Made by a program: the position numbers and the translations under genes. From assembly GCA_030698225.1 (NCBI GenBank), contig JAUYNR010000103.1:1-64000 (forward strand): a stretch of 64,000 bases of DNA, read 5' to 3'. This DNA is from Oxalobacteraceae bacterium (lineage in GTDB: Bacteria; Pseudomonadota; Gammaproteobacteria; Burkholderiales; Burkholderiaceae_D). The notes beneath the pieces were generated by a model. It saw only the letters and a list, made by a program, of their open reading frames with translations. It had not been told where the DNA came from and searched no databases. This document shows, in pieces, positions 17,102-26,743 of this stretch; position 1 is the first letter of the stretch; each line of letters starts with the position of its first letter.

Positions 17102-17698
17102 ATGCGTGTGCTATCAAATCATATTGCAATCCGTGTCATGGAGGATGAGCACGATCGGCTGTCGGCTGTGATCCGTGGCATGCAGCATTTCGTGCGTGCC
17201 ATCAGCAAGGGCAAGAAGGCGCCGGATCCCAAGGTATTTCGGGCCATGCTCGAATACATTAGCGAGTACCCGCACAAAGTGCATCATCCGAAAGAAGATC
17301 AATACCTGTTTGCACGATTACGCGCGCGCACCAATCGAGTCAATCAGACTCTGGATGAACTGGAGTCCCAACACCGGCAAGGCGAGTCGCAAACGCTGGC
17401 ACTGGAACAGGCGCTGACGCGCTATGAACTCGAGGGCGTCGCAGCATTCCAGCCATTTTTTGACTTGGTGGAAACCTACGCCGAATTCTATTCCCATCAT
17501 ATGGAACTGGAAGAAGATGTGGTTCTTCCCGCCGCCATCAAATTCCTGAAGCCGGATGACTGGGCCGTGATCGATGCGCAATTCGCTGCCAATGCGGATC
17601 CGCTTGCCGGCAGTGCATACAAGGAGAGCCTGGACAAGCTGTTTTCGCTGATTGTAAACATTGCGCCGGCACCGATTGGGCGCGGGCCGGCGAGCTAG
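17102..17698 (+). CDS. Hemerythrin HHE-domain protein
   Basis: 198 aa from ATG 17102, chosen for AAGGA about 10 bases upstream; in-frame TTG 17033 and ATG 17078 have no such site. The pattern of a four-helix HHE domain is visible: MEDEHDRL near the N-terminus, HKVHHPKEDQYLF in the middle, and YSHHMELEEDVVLPAA. These His/Glu/Asp residues bind a di-iron centre. Relatives are linked to O2 or NO sensing, iron-sulfur repair and stress, but the specific role here is unknown. No signal peptide, so cytoplasmic. Confidence 0.85.
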   Translation: MRVLSNHIAIRVMEDEHDRLSAVIRGMQHFVRAISKGKKAPDPKVFRAMLEYISEYPHKVHHPKEDQYLFARLRARTNRVNQTLDELESQHRQGESQTLALEQALTRYELEGVAAFQPFFDLVETYAEFYSHHMELEEDVVLPAAIKFLKPDDWAVIDAQFAANADPLAGSAYKESLDKLFSLIVNIAPAPIGRGPAS

Positions 17699-17719
17699 CG
17701 GCCGCTTGCGGCGTGAAAA

Positions 17720-17790
17720 TATACTACATAACGTATATTTAATATCGCTTTATTCTATTGCGGAAACACAGCTGTTTACAGGCATACTCC
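17720..17790 (+). repeat. 71-bp AT-rich dispersed element, copy C
   Basis: 71 bp, TATACT at the left, CGTATATTTAATATCGC in the left half, ATTGCGGAAACACA in the middle, ending GGCATACTCC. Fills the gap between the convergent hemerythrin and tamB genes. Confidence 0.65.
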
Positions 17791-17796
17791 CGCATA

Positions 17797-20700
17797 TCAA
17801 TCAAAGGACCAGGTATACAACAGGTCGAGCGCGGTGCTGGTGCCGGTTTCGGCTTGCAGCGACAGCCGCTTGCTGAGCTGATAGCGCAGCTTGACCAGGG
17901 TGGAAGCGCCGCTGACGCCTTGCTCGTAGCTCAGGAACGCGCGTGACGAGATGCGCTTGCCGAGCGTCAGCACGGTGCTTTCCAGTCCTTTCGCGCGCGA
18001 AAGGCCGACTTCGTCGAGGCCGACCGATTGCGCCAGCCGCGCTTGCAGCGACGCGCCCTGGGCGGCACCGAACAACGCATTGGCGGCGGCCGACAGAGCG
18101 TCGAACTGGCTGCCGGACGCGCTGTCGGTGCCATGCCCGAGCACCAGCCAGGACAGCTTTTCGGTGTCCGGCACAGTGGGCGTGGAAACCAGTTTGGCGC
18201 GCGGCGCCAACGCATTGCCGCGCACTTCGACCCCGGCTTCGACATTGCCCTCGATCTCCGGCACCGGACGTACCGCCAGGATATTCAAACCCGGATTGTC
18301 GATCGGCCCGGAAAAGGCGAGAATGCCGCGCCGGATTTCGAGCTTTTGGCCATACGCCGCGTAGGTGCCCTTGACTACCTCGACGCTGCCGTTGGCGCGC
18401 GGCAGCTGGCCATCGTCGGCGCGCACCCGCAGACTGCCGGCGACCTGCGCATCGAGTCCCTTGCCCTTGATGAAGAAGCGCTGGCCCAGGTCCAGCGTCA
18501 CATCGACCCGCAACGGCAGCGCCTTGCCGGCACTCTTGCCGCCATTGGTTTCGCGTCCCAGCACCACCACGTCGTCGCTGATGGTCGGCCCGCTCTCGCT
18601 GGGCAGCTCGAACATCGCGCGCTCGGCCTTGAACTTGCCGTCCAGCTGCAGCCGCTTGTCGTCCAGCGTGATGCGGCTCTCGCCGCTGACTACCAGCAGC
18701 CGTTCCGGGCTCGACAATGCCAGCAGCTGGTCGGCCGTCAGCGTCATCTGCACGCTGGGCCGGGCATCTGCAAAGCGCGCCTCGCCCTGCACATTCAGGC
18801 GGCCCTGCTCGCCCTCGAAGGCGAGCTGCTTCAACAGCATACGATCGTCCTGCAATTGCGCGCGCAAAATCCCGTTGCGCAGCTTGACGCCCTGATCAAA
18901 CCAGCGCAAGCCGAGCTGGTCGCCGTTGATTTCGCCCGCCAGCTTGGGCGCGCCCAAGGTGCCTGAGCCGCTGATCGCCAGCGCCAGCCGTCCCTGCAAA
19001 TCCAGCCCGGGCCGGCCGATCACCGGCCCGATCCAGTCCAGCGCCGGCAGGCTGGCAGTGCCGTTCAGATTCAGCGGGCTGCTCGGCGGCAGATCCCAGT
19101 TGCCCGGCGCACCGGCGATCCGGGTGCTGGCAGAAAAGCGGCTGCTGCCGACATGGCTGCCATCCATCTCGAACTCCAGCTGGAGCGCATTCCTGACGAT
19201 ATCGGCGCGCAGCGCCAGCTTGCTCAGGCCCAGCGCCACCGGGACCGCGCCCGGTCCGGTGCTTATGGTGGCTATGGTGGCGTCGCCGCCTTCGCGAAAC
19301 AGCCGCACGCTGCCATCGATGACGCGATCGGCGTCGAGCGACCAGTCGGCGCCCAGGGTTAGCGAACCGGTCAGCGCGCCGGCCAGATTCTGCTGCAGCG
19401 ACGGCACCCATTGCGCCAGCGTCGTCAGCGCGATGCCGCTGGCACGGCCGCGGCTTTGCACGCGGTTGCCGTCCTTTTGCAGCGTTTCCAGATTCAGGCT
19501 GCCGCTGGGCAGCGCCAGCACGAAATTGCTCAGCGCAAACTGGCCGGGACCGATCGTCAAAGGCGCCGGCGCGCGCAGCGTAAACGCAAACTCGCCGCGA
19601 TTCTGCAGGCTGCGAATCGCCCCATCCCAGCCTTTGGCCGCTTGCCAGCCGCCGGCCAGCGTCGCTGTGAAGCTCTCGCTGCGGTTATGGCCCGCGAGTT
19701 CGATCGTGTGCGCGCGCCGGCTGCCGTTGGCCAGCAGGCGCAGCGCTTGCAATGTCTGCGTACCGGAGCGCAGCTCGGTCAGCGCGATCTCGGCTTGCAG
19801 CGGGCCGTCCTGGCCTTGCTGCAGGCGGCCGCTGGCGTGCAGGGTCTTGATCGCAGTCTGGCCCGGCAAGCGGATCGCGCTGCCGTCGAGCGCAAAGCCG
19901 AGTTGCAATGCCTCCTTGCTGCCGCTGACAGTGCCCTCGCCTTTGACTGCACCGCCGAATTCCGGCCCCAGCGCGCCGAGCTCGCGCGCATCGAGACGCC
20001 AGTCCAGCCGGTCTTGCGCTGCGCCGAAATTACCCTTGATCATGATGCTGTTGTTCGCCAGTTGCAGCGCGATGTCGGCGTTGGCGATGCGCGCCGCATC
20101 GGCCTGCAGCTTCGCATGGCCGGACAAGGGCCGGCCCAGCAGCGTGCCGGGCCGCAGCGTGATATCGAGTGCGACCCGCCAGTCTTTTGCCAGATTGCCG
20201 GTGGCATCGAAGTCGCCGCTGATGTTGCCTTCCGGATAGGCGCCGAAGGCGGCCGGATTGATGTGCGCGAGATTGCCCTGCAGGCTGAACGGGCCGGCGC
20301 CGCCGAGCGCCAGATGGCCTCGCACGCTGAATGCGCTACCGGCCGGCGGCTTGGCCTTGCCTCCATTGAGCGCCAAGCCCTGCGCTTGCGCATCGAACGC
20401 CAGTTGCGGCGCCGCCATGCTGCCGCTGAGGGTGCCGCTGGCGCGCAATGCGCCGGCCAGGCCGGCTTGCAGCAGCGTCAGATTTTTCGCATCGATGCGC
20501 AGCGCCAGGCGGTCTTGCGGCGCACCGAAATTGCCGCCTGCTGCGATCAGGTTGCCGCCCAGGCGCAGCGCCAGATCGACATCCTGCAGCCGCTGCGCAG
20601 TGGCGCGCAGCTTGAGCCGACCGGACAGCGGCTGTTTGCGCAGACGGCTCGGTTGCAGCGCGAGTTCCGCCGCGACCTGCCAGTGCGGCGCCAGATGGCC

Positions 20701-22092
20701 GTCCAGACGCAGTCCGGCATTCACGTCGGCCGCCGGATAGGCGCCGAAATCCGACGGATCGAAGTTCTTGATGCTGCCGCTCAGCGCGAACGCCTGCGCC
20801 GCATTCAGATGCGCTTGGCCCTGCAGCTGCAGCGCGCTGTTGCCGGCGCGCAGGCTGGCCTGCTGCAGGTTCAGCAAGCCCTCGGCCAGCGTCGCATCGA
20901 TGGCCAGCTGATAGCGATCCTGCCCGAGCCGGACTTTCAGCAGTTGGCGGCCGTCCTGGGCCGACAGGGTGACGTCGCCGGCAATCGCGGTGCGGTTGAG
21001 CTTGCTGTCGAATGCTTTCAGATCGATCTTCTCGGCATCCAGCGCAAACGCGGCCAGGCCGTCCTTGACGCTGCCGCTGCCGCTGGCGCGGCCGGCGGCG
21101 GCAAGGTCGAGCACGATGTCGGTGATATTTGCCGCATCCAGCGTGCCATCGAGTTGCGCGCCGATGCTGCGCAGCGGCAGCCGCTGCTGGTCCAGCGGGC
21201 CGGTTGCCAGCGTGTTGACGATATTCAATTTTCCGCTGACGCTCCGGTCCGGCTGCACCTGGCCGGTCAACTCGAGCGCGATGGCGGCCTGCGGCAAATC
21301 GGCGCCGAAGCGGCTGGGGTCGATGCCGGTCGCCTGCAGCGCAATCCGGCGCAACGCGACAGCGTCGAACGGCGCAAGCAGCAAGTCGCCCTGCCCGCGC
21401 GCGCCCTGCGCATCGAAATCGGTCTTCAGCGCGACCGCGCCGAGGTCGCCGCCCAGCACCGTGCGGGCGTGGCCGTTTCGGTGCCGCAGATTGACTTGGC
21501 CGGCCAGCGCAAACGGCGCTCTGGCTGCCAGCGTCAGCGCCGCATCCAGATTGCCCCACGGCGTGGCAACGGTGGCGTCGTGCAGCCGCCATTGGCGGCC
21601 GCCGCCCTGCAGCGCAAAACGCAAATCGTGCAGCTCGATGCGCGCTCCGGCCTGGGAAATCAGCACCAGCTGCTGCAATTGCGCGGCCTTGACCTCGACC
21701 TCGATCGGCAGCGCCAGAGTGTCCGGCAGCTTCAGCGGTTCGCTCGATTCCTGCAGCGTGTGCAGCGTCAGGCGCGCCGCCTGCAGCTGGTCGATCCCGA
21801 CCTGGCCGCGCAACAGCCGCGCCGGCGACCAGCGCCAATCGAGATGGTCCAGCGTGAGCACTTGCTCGCGCGTGCCGGAGCTGCCGAACTTTGTATACTG
21901 CAGCCGCCCGATATGCACCGGCCGCAACAGCGAACCGGTCACGCCGGAGAACGACAGCGCGCCGTTGCTGCGGCTGGCCGCCTGTTGCAGCAGCCAGCGC
22001 AGGCTGGCTTCGCGCGGCACCAGGATCGCCGCCAGCAGCACCAGCGCCAGTGTCAGCGCCGACAGCGCGATCCACAGCCTGCGCCAGCTCAA
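17797..22092 (-). CDS. tamB: TamB, inner-membrane translocation and assembly protein
   Basis: 1431 aa from a TTG at 22092 that overlaps the tamA stop codon; upstream frame to 22275 is only tamA read in another frame. One N-terminal anchor helix (LWIALSALTLALVLLAAILVP) is followed by over 1,000 residues of beta-rich repeats and a C-terminal DUF490 domain ending LDLLYTWSFD. TamB spans the periplasm as a long beta-taco groove and works with TamA in outer-membrane protein insertion and phospholipid transport. Internal repeats are visible (FGAYPAADVNAGL and FGAYPEGNISGDF). Length is typical of the family (about 1,250-1,450). Confidence 0.93.
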   Translation of the reverse strand: MSWRRLWIALSALTLALVLLAAILVPREASLRWLLQQAASRSNGALSFSGVTGSLLRPVHIGRLQYTKFGSSGTREQVLTLDHLDWRWSPARLLRGQVGIDQLQAARLTLHTLQESSEPLKLPDTLALPIEVEVKAAQLQQLVLISQAGARIELHDLRFALQGGGRQWRLHDATVATPWGNLDAALTLAARAPFALAGQVNLRHRNGHARTVLGGDLGAVALKTDFDAQGARGQGDLLLAPFDAVALRRIALQATGIDPSRFGADLPQAAIALELTGQVQPDRSVSGKLNIVNTLATGPLDQQRLPLRSIGAQLDGTLDAANITDIVLDLAAAGRASGSGSVKDGLAAFALDAEKIDLKAFDSKLNRTAIAGDVTLSAQDGRQLLKVRLGQDRYQLAIDATLAEGLLNLQQASLRAGNSALQLQGQAHLNAAQAFALSGSIKNFDPSDFGAYPAADVNAGLRLDGHLAPHWQVAAELALQPSRLRKQPLSGRLKLRATAQRLQDVDLALRLGGNLIAAGGNFGAPQDRLALRIDAKNLTLLQAGLAGALRASGTLSGSMAAPQLAFDAQAQGLALNGGKAKPPAGSAFSVRGHLALGGAGPFSLQGNLAHINPAAFGAYPEGNISGDFDATGNLAKDWRVALDITLRPGTLLGRPLSGHAKLQADAARIANADIALQLANNSIMIKGNFGAAQDRLDWRLDARELGALGPEFGGAVKGEGTVSGSKEALQLGFALDGSAIRLPGQTAIKTLHASGRLQQGQDGPLQAEIALTELRSGTQTLQALRLLANGSRRAHTIELAGHNRSESFTATLAGGWQAAKGWDGAIRSLQNRGEFAFTLRAPAPLTIGPGQFALSNFVLALPSGSLNLETLQKDGNRVQSRGRASGIALTTLAQWVPSLQQNLAGALTGSLTLGADWSLDADRVIDGSVRLFREGGDATIATISTGPGAVPVALGLSKLALRADIVRNALQLEFEMDGSHVGSSRFSASTRIAGAPGNWDLPPSSPLNLNGTASLPALDWIGPVIGRPGLDLQGRLALAISGSGTLGAPKLAGEINGDQLGLRWFDQGVKLRNGILRAQLQDDRMLLKQLAFEGEQGRLNVQGEARFADARPSVQMTLTADQLLALSSPERLLVVSGESRITLDDKRLQLDGKFKAERAMFELPSESGPTISDDVVVLGRETNGGKSAGKALPLRVDVTLDLGQRFFIKGKGLDAQVAGSLRVRADDGQLPRANGSVEVVKGTYAAYGQKLEIRRGILAFSGPIDNPGLNILAVRPVPEIEGNVEAGVEVRGNALAPRAKLVSTPTVPDTEKLSWLVLGHGTDSASGSQFDALSAAANALFGAAQGASLQARLAQSVGLDEVGLSRAKGLESTVLTLGKRISSRAFLSYEQGVSGASTLVKLRYQLSKRLSLQAETGTSTALDLLYTWSFD

Positions 22093-23840
22093 AACGTCAC
22101 CCCGAGCGAAAAATGCATGCGTACTTTGTGCTCCGCCTGGCCGTAGGCGAGGTCCAGATTGATCGGCCCGACCGGGCTGCGCCAGCGCGCGCCGACGCCG
22201 TAACCCGCTTTCGGCTTCAGTTCGGCGACCGTGTCGGCGGCGTTGCCGGCGTCGGCGAACAGCGCCGCGCCCCATTGCGGCAGAAACCAGTGCTGGAACT
22301 CGGCGCTGCCGACCGCCAGATAGCGCCCGCCGACGGTGGCCGTACCCTGCGCCACGCCCAGCGACTGATACGCGTAACCGCGCACCGACTGGTCGCCGCC
22401 GGCGCGGAACAGGGTGGTGTCGGGAACCCCATCCTTGCTGCGCGAGGCGAGCGCGCCCAGCTCGCCGCGCAGCACCACGATGCCCTTATCCCCCATCCGG
22501 CTGTAATGCACCACACGCGCGCTGCCGCGCACGAAACTCTGGTCGGTCAGCAGGCCGCCCACGGCGCCGCCCACTTGCGCATGGATGATGCTGCCGGCGG
22601 TCGGAAACAGCAGGTTGTCGACATCGCGCCAGGTCGCGCCGTAGGTCAGCGGCAACGACTGGCTGCGGCGCACCGGCGATCCGTTGATTTCCCTTTGCTC
22701 GCGCAGGTATTCCAGCGTCAGGCTGCGCTCCAGCGTCGGCTTGCCCCAGGCCCGCTTGGCCGCGATGCTCGATACCTTGCTGAGCTCGCCTTCGATATCG
22801 CTGCGCACATACGACAGGCCGACGCTGTACTGGATCCCTTGCTGCGTGAGCGGCAAATAGATGTCGGCGCTGGCCGACTGCTTCTTGGTTTCCAGCGTCA
22901 GCGCGCTCTTGAGCTTGAGTTCCCGGTCCAGGAAATTCAAGTCTTCATAGATCAGCTTGGCCCGATTGCCGGTATTGGTGCTGTAACCGAGCCCGACCCC
23001 GGACTTCTTGCGCTTGTTTTCCGTCACCGCCACCCGCACCGGCGCCGTCGTGTCTTCCGGCTGCGCTTCGAATTCCGCGCCGACATCGACCCGGCTGAAA
23101 TAGCCGCTGTCGAGCAGGCGCGCCTGCAGCTCCAGCAGCGCGGCTTCGTTATACGGGTCGCCCGGCTTGATATTGCTGAGGCGGCTGACGATGGTGCCCG
23201 GATAGCGCTGCAAGCCGTCGATCTCCAGGGTGCCGAAGCGGATCTCCGGGCCGCTGTCGGCCACCACGGTCAAGGCTACCGTGTGCGCCAGCGGATCGAC
23301 AGCGGCGCGGGTCTGCGTCAGCCGCGCGCGCGGATAACGCTCCAGCAGCAATTGGCGCAGCAGCGCATTCTTGGCCGCCTCCCACTGCGCGTGCCGGAAT
23401 ACTTGGCCCGGCTGCAGGGTCCAGCTGTTGCGCAATTCGGCCGCCTTCGGCCGGCCGGCAACCGCGCCTTCCAACTTCAGATCGACGATACTAACCAGCG
23501 CCGGCGCGCCGGGCACAACCGTGAATCGAATCCGCCAGGCCTGGCCCTGCTGGGTAATCTCGGACGTAATGGTCGGCGTATAAAAGCCCTCGGTCGCCAC
23601 CAGCGTCCTGATCTGCTCGGGCGCCTGGCGGTACAGCCGCTGCAACTGCCCGGCATCGAGGCGCGGATTGTCGCGCCAGCGATACAGGTCGAGATTTTTC
23701 TCCAGCACGTCCTTCAGGTGCGACGGCGCGTCCAGCACCACCGTGTACTCCAGACTGTCGGCATGCGCACACAGCGCCAGCAGCAACAGGCCGGCCGGCA
23801 GCAGCCGCCGCAGTGCGCGACTGAAAATTTCTCTGATCAT
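22089..23840 (-). CDS. tamA: TamA, BamA-like outer-membrane assembly protein
   Basis: 583 aa. A signal peptide (LLPAGLLLLALCAHA) precedes three POTRA-like domains (residues about 30-260, e.g. RIRFTVVPGAPALVSIVDL and PEIRFGTLEIDGLQRYPG) and a C-terminal 16-strand Omp85 barrel with RAGGDQSVRGYAYQSLG (the conserved VRGY lid-lock motif) and a final VTF. TamA forms the outer-membrane part of the TAM complex with TamB, whose gene starts within its stop codon. Length matches E. coli TamA (577). Confidence 0.93.
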   Translation of the reverse strand: MIREIFSRALRRLLPAGLLLLALCAHADSLEYTVVLDAPSHLKDVLEKNLDLYRWRDNPRLDAGQLQRLYRQAPEQIRTLVATEGFYTPTITSEITQQGQAWRIRFTVVPGAPALVSIVDLKLEGAVAGRPKAAELRNSWTLQPGQVFRHAQWEAAKNALLRQLLLERYPRARLTQTRAAVDPLAHTVALTVVADSGPEIRFGTLEIDGLQRYPGTIVSRLSNIKPGDPYNEAALLELQARLLDSGYFSRVDVGAEFEAQPEDTTAPVRVAVTENKRKKSGVGLGYSTNTGNRAKLIYEDLNFLDRELKLKSALTLETKKQSASADIYLPLTQQGIQYSVGLSYVRSDIEGELSKVSSIAAKRAWGKPTLERSLTLEYLREQREINGSPVRRSQSLPLTYGATWRDVDNLLFPTAGSIIHAQVGGAVGGLLTDQSFVRGSARVVHYSRMGDKGIVVLRGELGALASRSKDGVPDTTLFRAGGDQSVRGYAYQSLGVAQGTATVGGRYLAVGSAEFQHWFLPQWGAALFADAGNAADTVAELKPKAGYGVGARWRSPVGPINLDLAYGQAEHKVRMHFSLGVTF

Positions 23841-23938
23841 TGGAAAACGCCGGTGGCTGTCATAAATTTGTATACTGGATTGAAATTCACTTGTTCGTAC
23901 GACATGTTACCGAACTCCCGGCACCCGATTTTATATAG

Positions 23939-24009
23939 GGAGTATGGCAAAAAAACCATACAATACCGCATAATAAATAAGCGGCTTAAAAGATACAGCA
24001 ATAAGTATA
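23939..24009 (-). repeat. 71-bp AT-rich dispersed element, copy D
   Basis: On the minus strand: TATACT, CTGTATCTTTTAAGCCGC, TATTATGCGG, then a T-run and CCATACTCC. It lies in the divergent tamA-queC gap, its left end 18 bases before the queC start codon, so it must be transcribed with queC or overlap its promoter. Confidence 0.65.
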
Positions 24010-24027
24010 TTTTCAGGAACAGAAATT

Positions 24028-24744
24028 ATGACAAACCTACAACCGAATGCCGCGCTGGTGCTTTTCAGCGGCGGCCAAGACTCGACCACCTGCCTGGCGT
24101 GGGCACTCTCGCATTATGCGAAAGTCGAAACCATAGGCTTTGATTACGGTCAGCGCCACCGGATAGAACTGACGGTGCGCCCCACCGTGCTGCAGCAATT
24201 GCGTGCGCAATCGACCGACTGGGATAGCAAACTCGGTGCAGATCACTTGATAGACCTGGGACTGCTGGGCAAGATTTCAGACACCGCGTTGACCCAGGAT
24301 GTCGCGATCGCGATGCAGGAAAACGGCTTGCCGAACACCTTCGTGCCGGGGCGCAACCTGCTGTTCATGATGGTGGCCGCCACGGTGGCCTACCGGCGCG
24401 GGCTGGACGTGCTGGTCGGAGGCATGTGCGAAACCGATTTTTCCGGCTACCCGGATTGCCGCGACGACAGCATGAAGGCGCTGCAAGTCGCGCTCAACCT
24501 CGGCATGGCGACCCGCCTGAAGATCGATACGCCGCTGATGTGGATCGACAAGCGCCAGACCTGGGAGCTGGCGCAAGACCTCGGCGGACAAAAGCTGGTC
24601 GACCTGATCCGCAGCGAAACCCACACCTGCTACCTGGGCCAGCGCGGCACGCTGCACGACTGGGGCTACGGCTGCGGCACATGCCCGGCGTGCGAACTGC
24701 GCGCGCGCGGCTACCGCGAATTCATCCGGGCCGATGCCGGATAG
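24028..24744 (+). CDS. queC: QueC, 7-cyano-7-deazaguanine synthase
   Basis: 238 aa. QueC turns 7-carboxy-7-deazaguanine plus ammonia and ATP into preQ0, the precursor of queuosine in tRNA. The ATP-binding loop SGGQDSTT is at residues 14-21, FDYGQRH follows, and the zinc site at the end has CYLGQRG...[19 protein letters not shown] is also characteristic. Length is normal (about 230). No other queuosine genes (queD, queE, queF) are adjacent. Its upstream region is taken up by copy D of the AT-rich element. Confidence 0.95.
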   Translation: MTNLQPNAALVLFSGGQDSTTCLAWALSHYAKVETIGFDYGQRHRIELTVRPTVLQQLRAQSTDWDSKLGADHLIDLGLLGKISDTALTQDVAIAMQENGLPNTFVPGRNLLFMMVAATVAYRRGLDVLVGGMCETDFSGYPDCRDDSMKALQVALNLGMATRLKIDTPLMWIDKRQTWELAQDLGGQKLVDLIRSETHTCYLGQRGTLHDWGYGCGTCPACELRARGYREFIRADAG

Positions 24745-24820
24745 TCGGGCACAGGTAGAAACCGCAGCAATTTAATTGCATAAATTCAATCGCAGAAATT
24801 CGGAAACGCGCTCTTTTTTC

Positions 24821-25348
24821 ATGGCATCCAACAAAGCACATCATGCAACCGGATGGGCGGCCGGCTTCATTGCCGCCGCCCTGGTTGCGCAGGCGGGCGC
24901 CGGCGGCCCGTATCATCTGTGGAGCCTGCTGGCGCTGGCTGCCGGCATACTCGGCGGCACCGCGCCGGACTGGCTGGAAGTGGCATGGTGGTCGCGCCGG
25001 CGCAGCCTGTGGATCACCCATCGCAGCTGGACGCACTGGGGCGTTGCCTGGCTCGCGCTGCTGGCGTACTCTTTTCAGGCGCTGGGGCAGCAGGCCTGGG
25101 CGCCGTTGCCGTTCGGCTTTGCCGCCGGCGGAGTCATGCATCTGCTGGCCGACTGGCCCAATCCGCTGGGCGTGCCCTGGCTGGCCGGACGGCATTCGCT
25201 CAGGCTCTGGAACAGCGGCCGCTGCGACATCTTCGTGGTCGCCGCCTCATGGCTGGCCGTCTTCATCGTCTCCGACCATGTTTTTTTCCAGAATATCCAC
25301 TCTTTAAAAATGGTTACTTTTGTGAAATCATTATCGATGTGGTCCTGA
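24821..25348 (+). CDS. YdjM/DUF457-type membrane protein (putative metal-dependent hydrolase)
   Basis: 175 aa from ATG 24821 (the frame is open 45 bases further up, but that part is not protein-like). The family signature is seen as MASNKAHHATG at the N-terminus, HRSWTHW in the middle and HLLADWPNPLGVP later: conserved His/Asp residues of the membrane-bound metal-dependent hydrolase group (YdjM). Several hydrophobic helices are present. The biochemical role of the family is not established. It is the last intact gene before a disturbed region. Confidence 0.75.
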   Translation: MASNKAHHATGWAAGFIAAALVAQAGAGGPYHLWSLLALAAGILGGTAPDWLEVAWWSRRRSLWITHRSWTHWGVAWLALLAYSFQALGQQAWAPLPFGFAAGGVMHLLADWPNPLGVPWLAGRHSLRLWNSGRCDIFVVAASWLAVFIVSDHVFFQNIHSLKMVTFVKSLSMWS

Positions 25349-25396
25349 CGGCGTGCCGCACTAACGTCCTAACCGCAAGAATAGATCTCCAGCGCT

Positions 25397-25422
25397 GTTA
25401 TGCATAACTATACATAACAGCC
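25397..25422. repeat. Palindrome at the left edge of the disturbed region
   Basis: CTGTTATGCATA-AC-TATACATAACAG pairs in 11 of 12 positions. It lies 48 bases after the YdjM-like gene. It might be a terminator, an operator or the edge of an inserted segment; the sequence does not decide. Confidence 0.4.
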
Positions 25423-25543
25423 ACAACAGGTCATTCAATAAAACACCGAATTTCGGACAAGCCCAAACCAGGGCATTTGGTTATCGCTCTACCTCTACCG
25501 CCGCTCTTTCCACTTCGACAGTGTTATAGGTGGCGAGATATCT

Positions 25544-25870
25544 TTGCTGACTAAGTTGACATTCATGACCGTCAATGTTACACATAAGCAACAATCCGAT
25601 AGGGATCTGAGGTCATGGCGGATGTTCTGGCAAGCAGTGAGGCGGGGCGATCATCGCGTGCCGGTGGCCGAGTTGCGCCGTTTCATGCGGGCGAACGCCA
25701 TTCCCGAGCCAGCCGAACTGCAACAGGACATGCCTCGGTGCATTCTGATCGCAGACGGCGAGCCGAATATGGCGCGAGCCCTAGGTGCGGACGGGGTGCT
25801 GGCGAAGCCGTTTACCAACGAGGAAATGCTGGCCGCAGTGTGCAGACTGTATCGCGATGAGGGGGGAACC
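25544..25870 (+). pseudogene. Receiver-domain (response regulator) remnant
   Basis: The frame reads straight into the next gene but its content is unrelated to it. About the last 45 codons (from 25730) look like the end of a two-component receiver domain: ALGADGVLAKPFTNEEMLAAV, with the conserved Lys-Pro of the beta5 strand. The phospho-acceptor Asp and most of the domain are missing. The preceding 60 codons are unrecognised. It is best read as the stump of a response regulator that once preceded the pstS-like gene. Confidence 0.55.
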
Positions 25871-26713
25871 ATGAATAAATTGATCAAATGGCAGGCGGCC
25901 CTGATGCTCCTGCTGTCGGCGCTGGTGATGAGCAACGGAGTCCGGGCCCAGTCGTCCGCCCAACTGCCCGCGTCCCGGTTGCTGCTTACCGGTTCCACCA
26001 CCATGGCGCCGCTGATGGTGGAGATAGGCAGACGCTTCCAGACCCTGCATCCTCGTATCCAGATCGAGGTACAGATGGGCGGCTCCGGCCGGGGCATCAG
26101 CGACGCGCGCCAGGGCAAGGCGGACATCGGTATGGTGTCGCGCGCACTCGGCGAGCGCGAGCGCGATCTCACCGGCATGCCCATTGCCCGCGACGGCGTG
26201 GCCATCATCGTGCACAAGGACAACCCGGTGAGCGCACTCAGCGACCGCCAGTTGCTCGACATCTATAGCGGCAAGATCGCCAACTGGCGGCAGGTCGGCG
26301 GCCGCGATGCGCCGCTGCATATGCTCGCTGGCCCGCCGGAGGGCGCCTCGTCGGAACTGTTCAGCCATTACCTGCAACTGCCCTACGAGCAGATCAAGGC
26401 TCAAGGGCGGGTCGCGGCCAATGCGGAGCGCATCGCGGCGGTGGCCGCCGATCCACGCGCGATCATCTGGGTCTCGGTGGGCGAGGCGGAGCGCAAGGCG
26501 CTGGACGGCGTTCCGATCAAACTGCTGGCGGTAGGCGGCGTGGCCGCTGGCAGCAAGACTGTCCGCAACGGCAACTACCCGATCTCGCGCCCGCTCACCC
26601 TGGTGACCCGCGGGACGCCGACGGGGGCTACGCGGGCCTTCATCGAATTTTGCGTCTCATCCCAGGTCACGGACCTTGTCCTGGCTTTCGATTTCGTTCC
26701 GTACCTGGACTGA
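25871..26713 (+). CDS. PstS-like periplasmic phosphate/oxyanion-binding protein
   Basis: 280 aa from ATG 25871, with GAGGGGGG 5 bases upstream; a signal peptide ends near VRAQSS (residue 22). PstS-type features: GSTTMAPLMVEIGRRF, then MGGSGRGISDARQGKADIGMVSR, which forms the anion pocket (S/T and G-rich loops), and IYSGKIANWRQVGG. It should bind phosphate or a similar oxyanion in the periplasm. No pstCAB transporter genes are near. It is followed 30 bases later by a large c-di-GMP signalling gene, so it may act as a sensor protein. The receiver remnant upstream supports a former signalling cluster. Confidence 0.85.
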   Translation: MNKLIKWQAALMLLLSALVMSNGVRAQSSAQLPASRLLLTGSTTMAPLMVEIGRRFQTLHPRIQIEVQMGGSGRGISDARQGKADIGMVSRALGERERDLTGMPIARDGVAIIVHKDNPVSALSDRQLLDIYSGKIANWRQVGGRDAPLHMLAGPPEGASSELFSHYLQLPYEQIKAQGRVAANAERIAAVAADPRAIIWVSVGEAERKALDGVPIKLLAVGGVAAGSKTVRNGNYPISRPLTLVTRGTPTGATRAFIEFCVSSQVTDLVLAFDFVPYLD

Positions 26714-26743
26714 TTGCTGTCCGCCGTTAAAGGGACCCTGAAC

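Noticed and set aside
19411-22146. 911-codon plus-strand open frame opposite tamB
   Set aside because: High-GC shadow of tamB; composition is dominated by Arg/Ala/Gln repeats with no recognisable domain.
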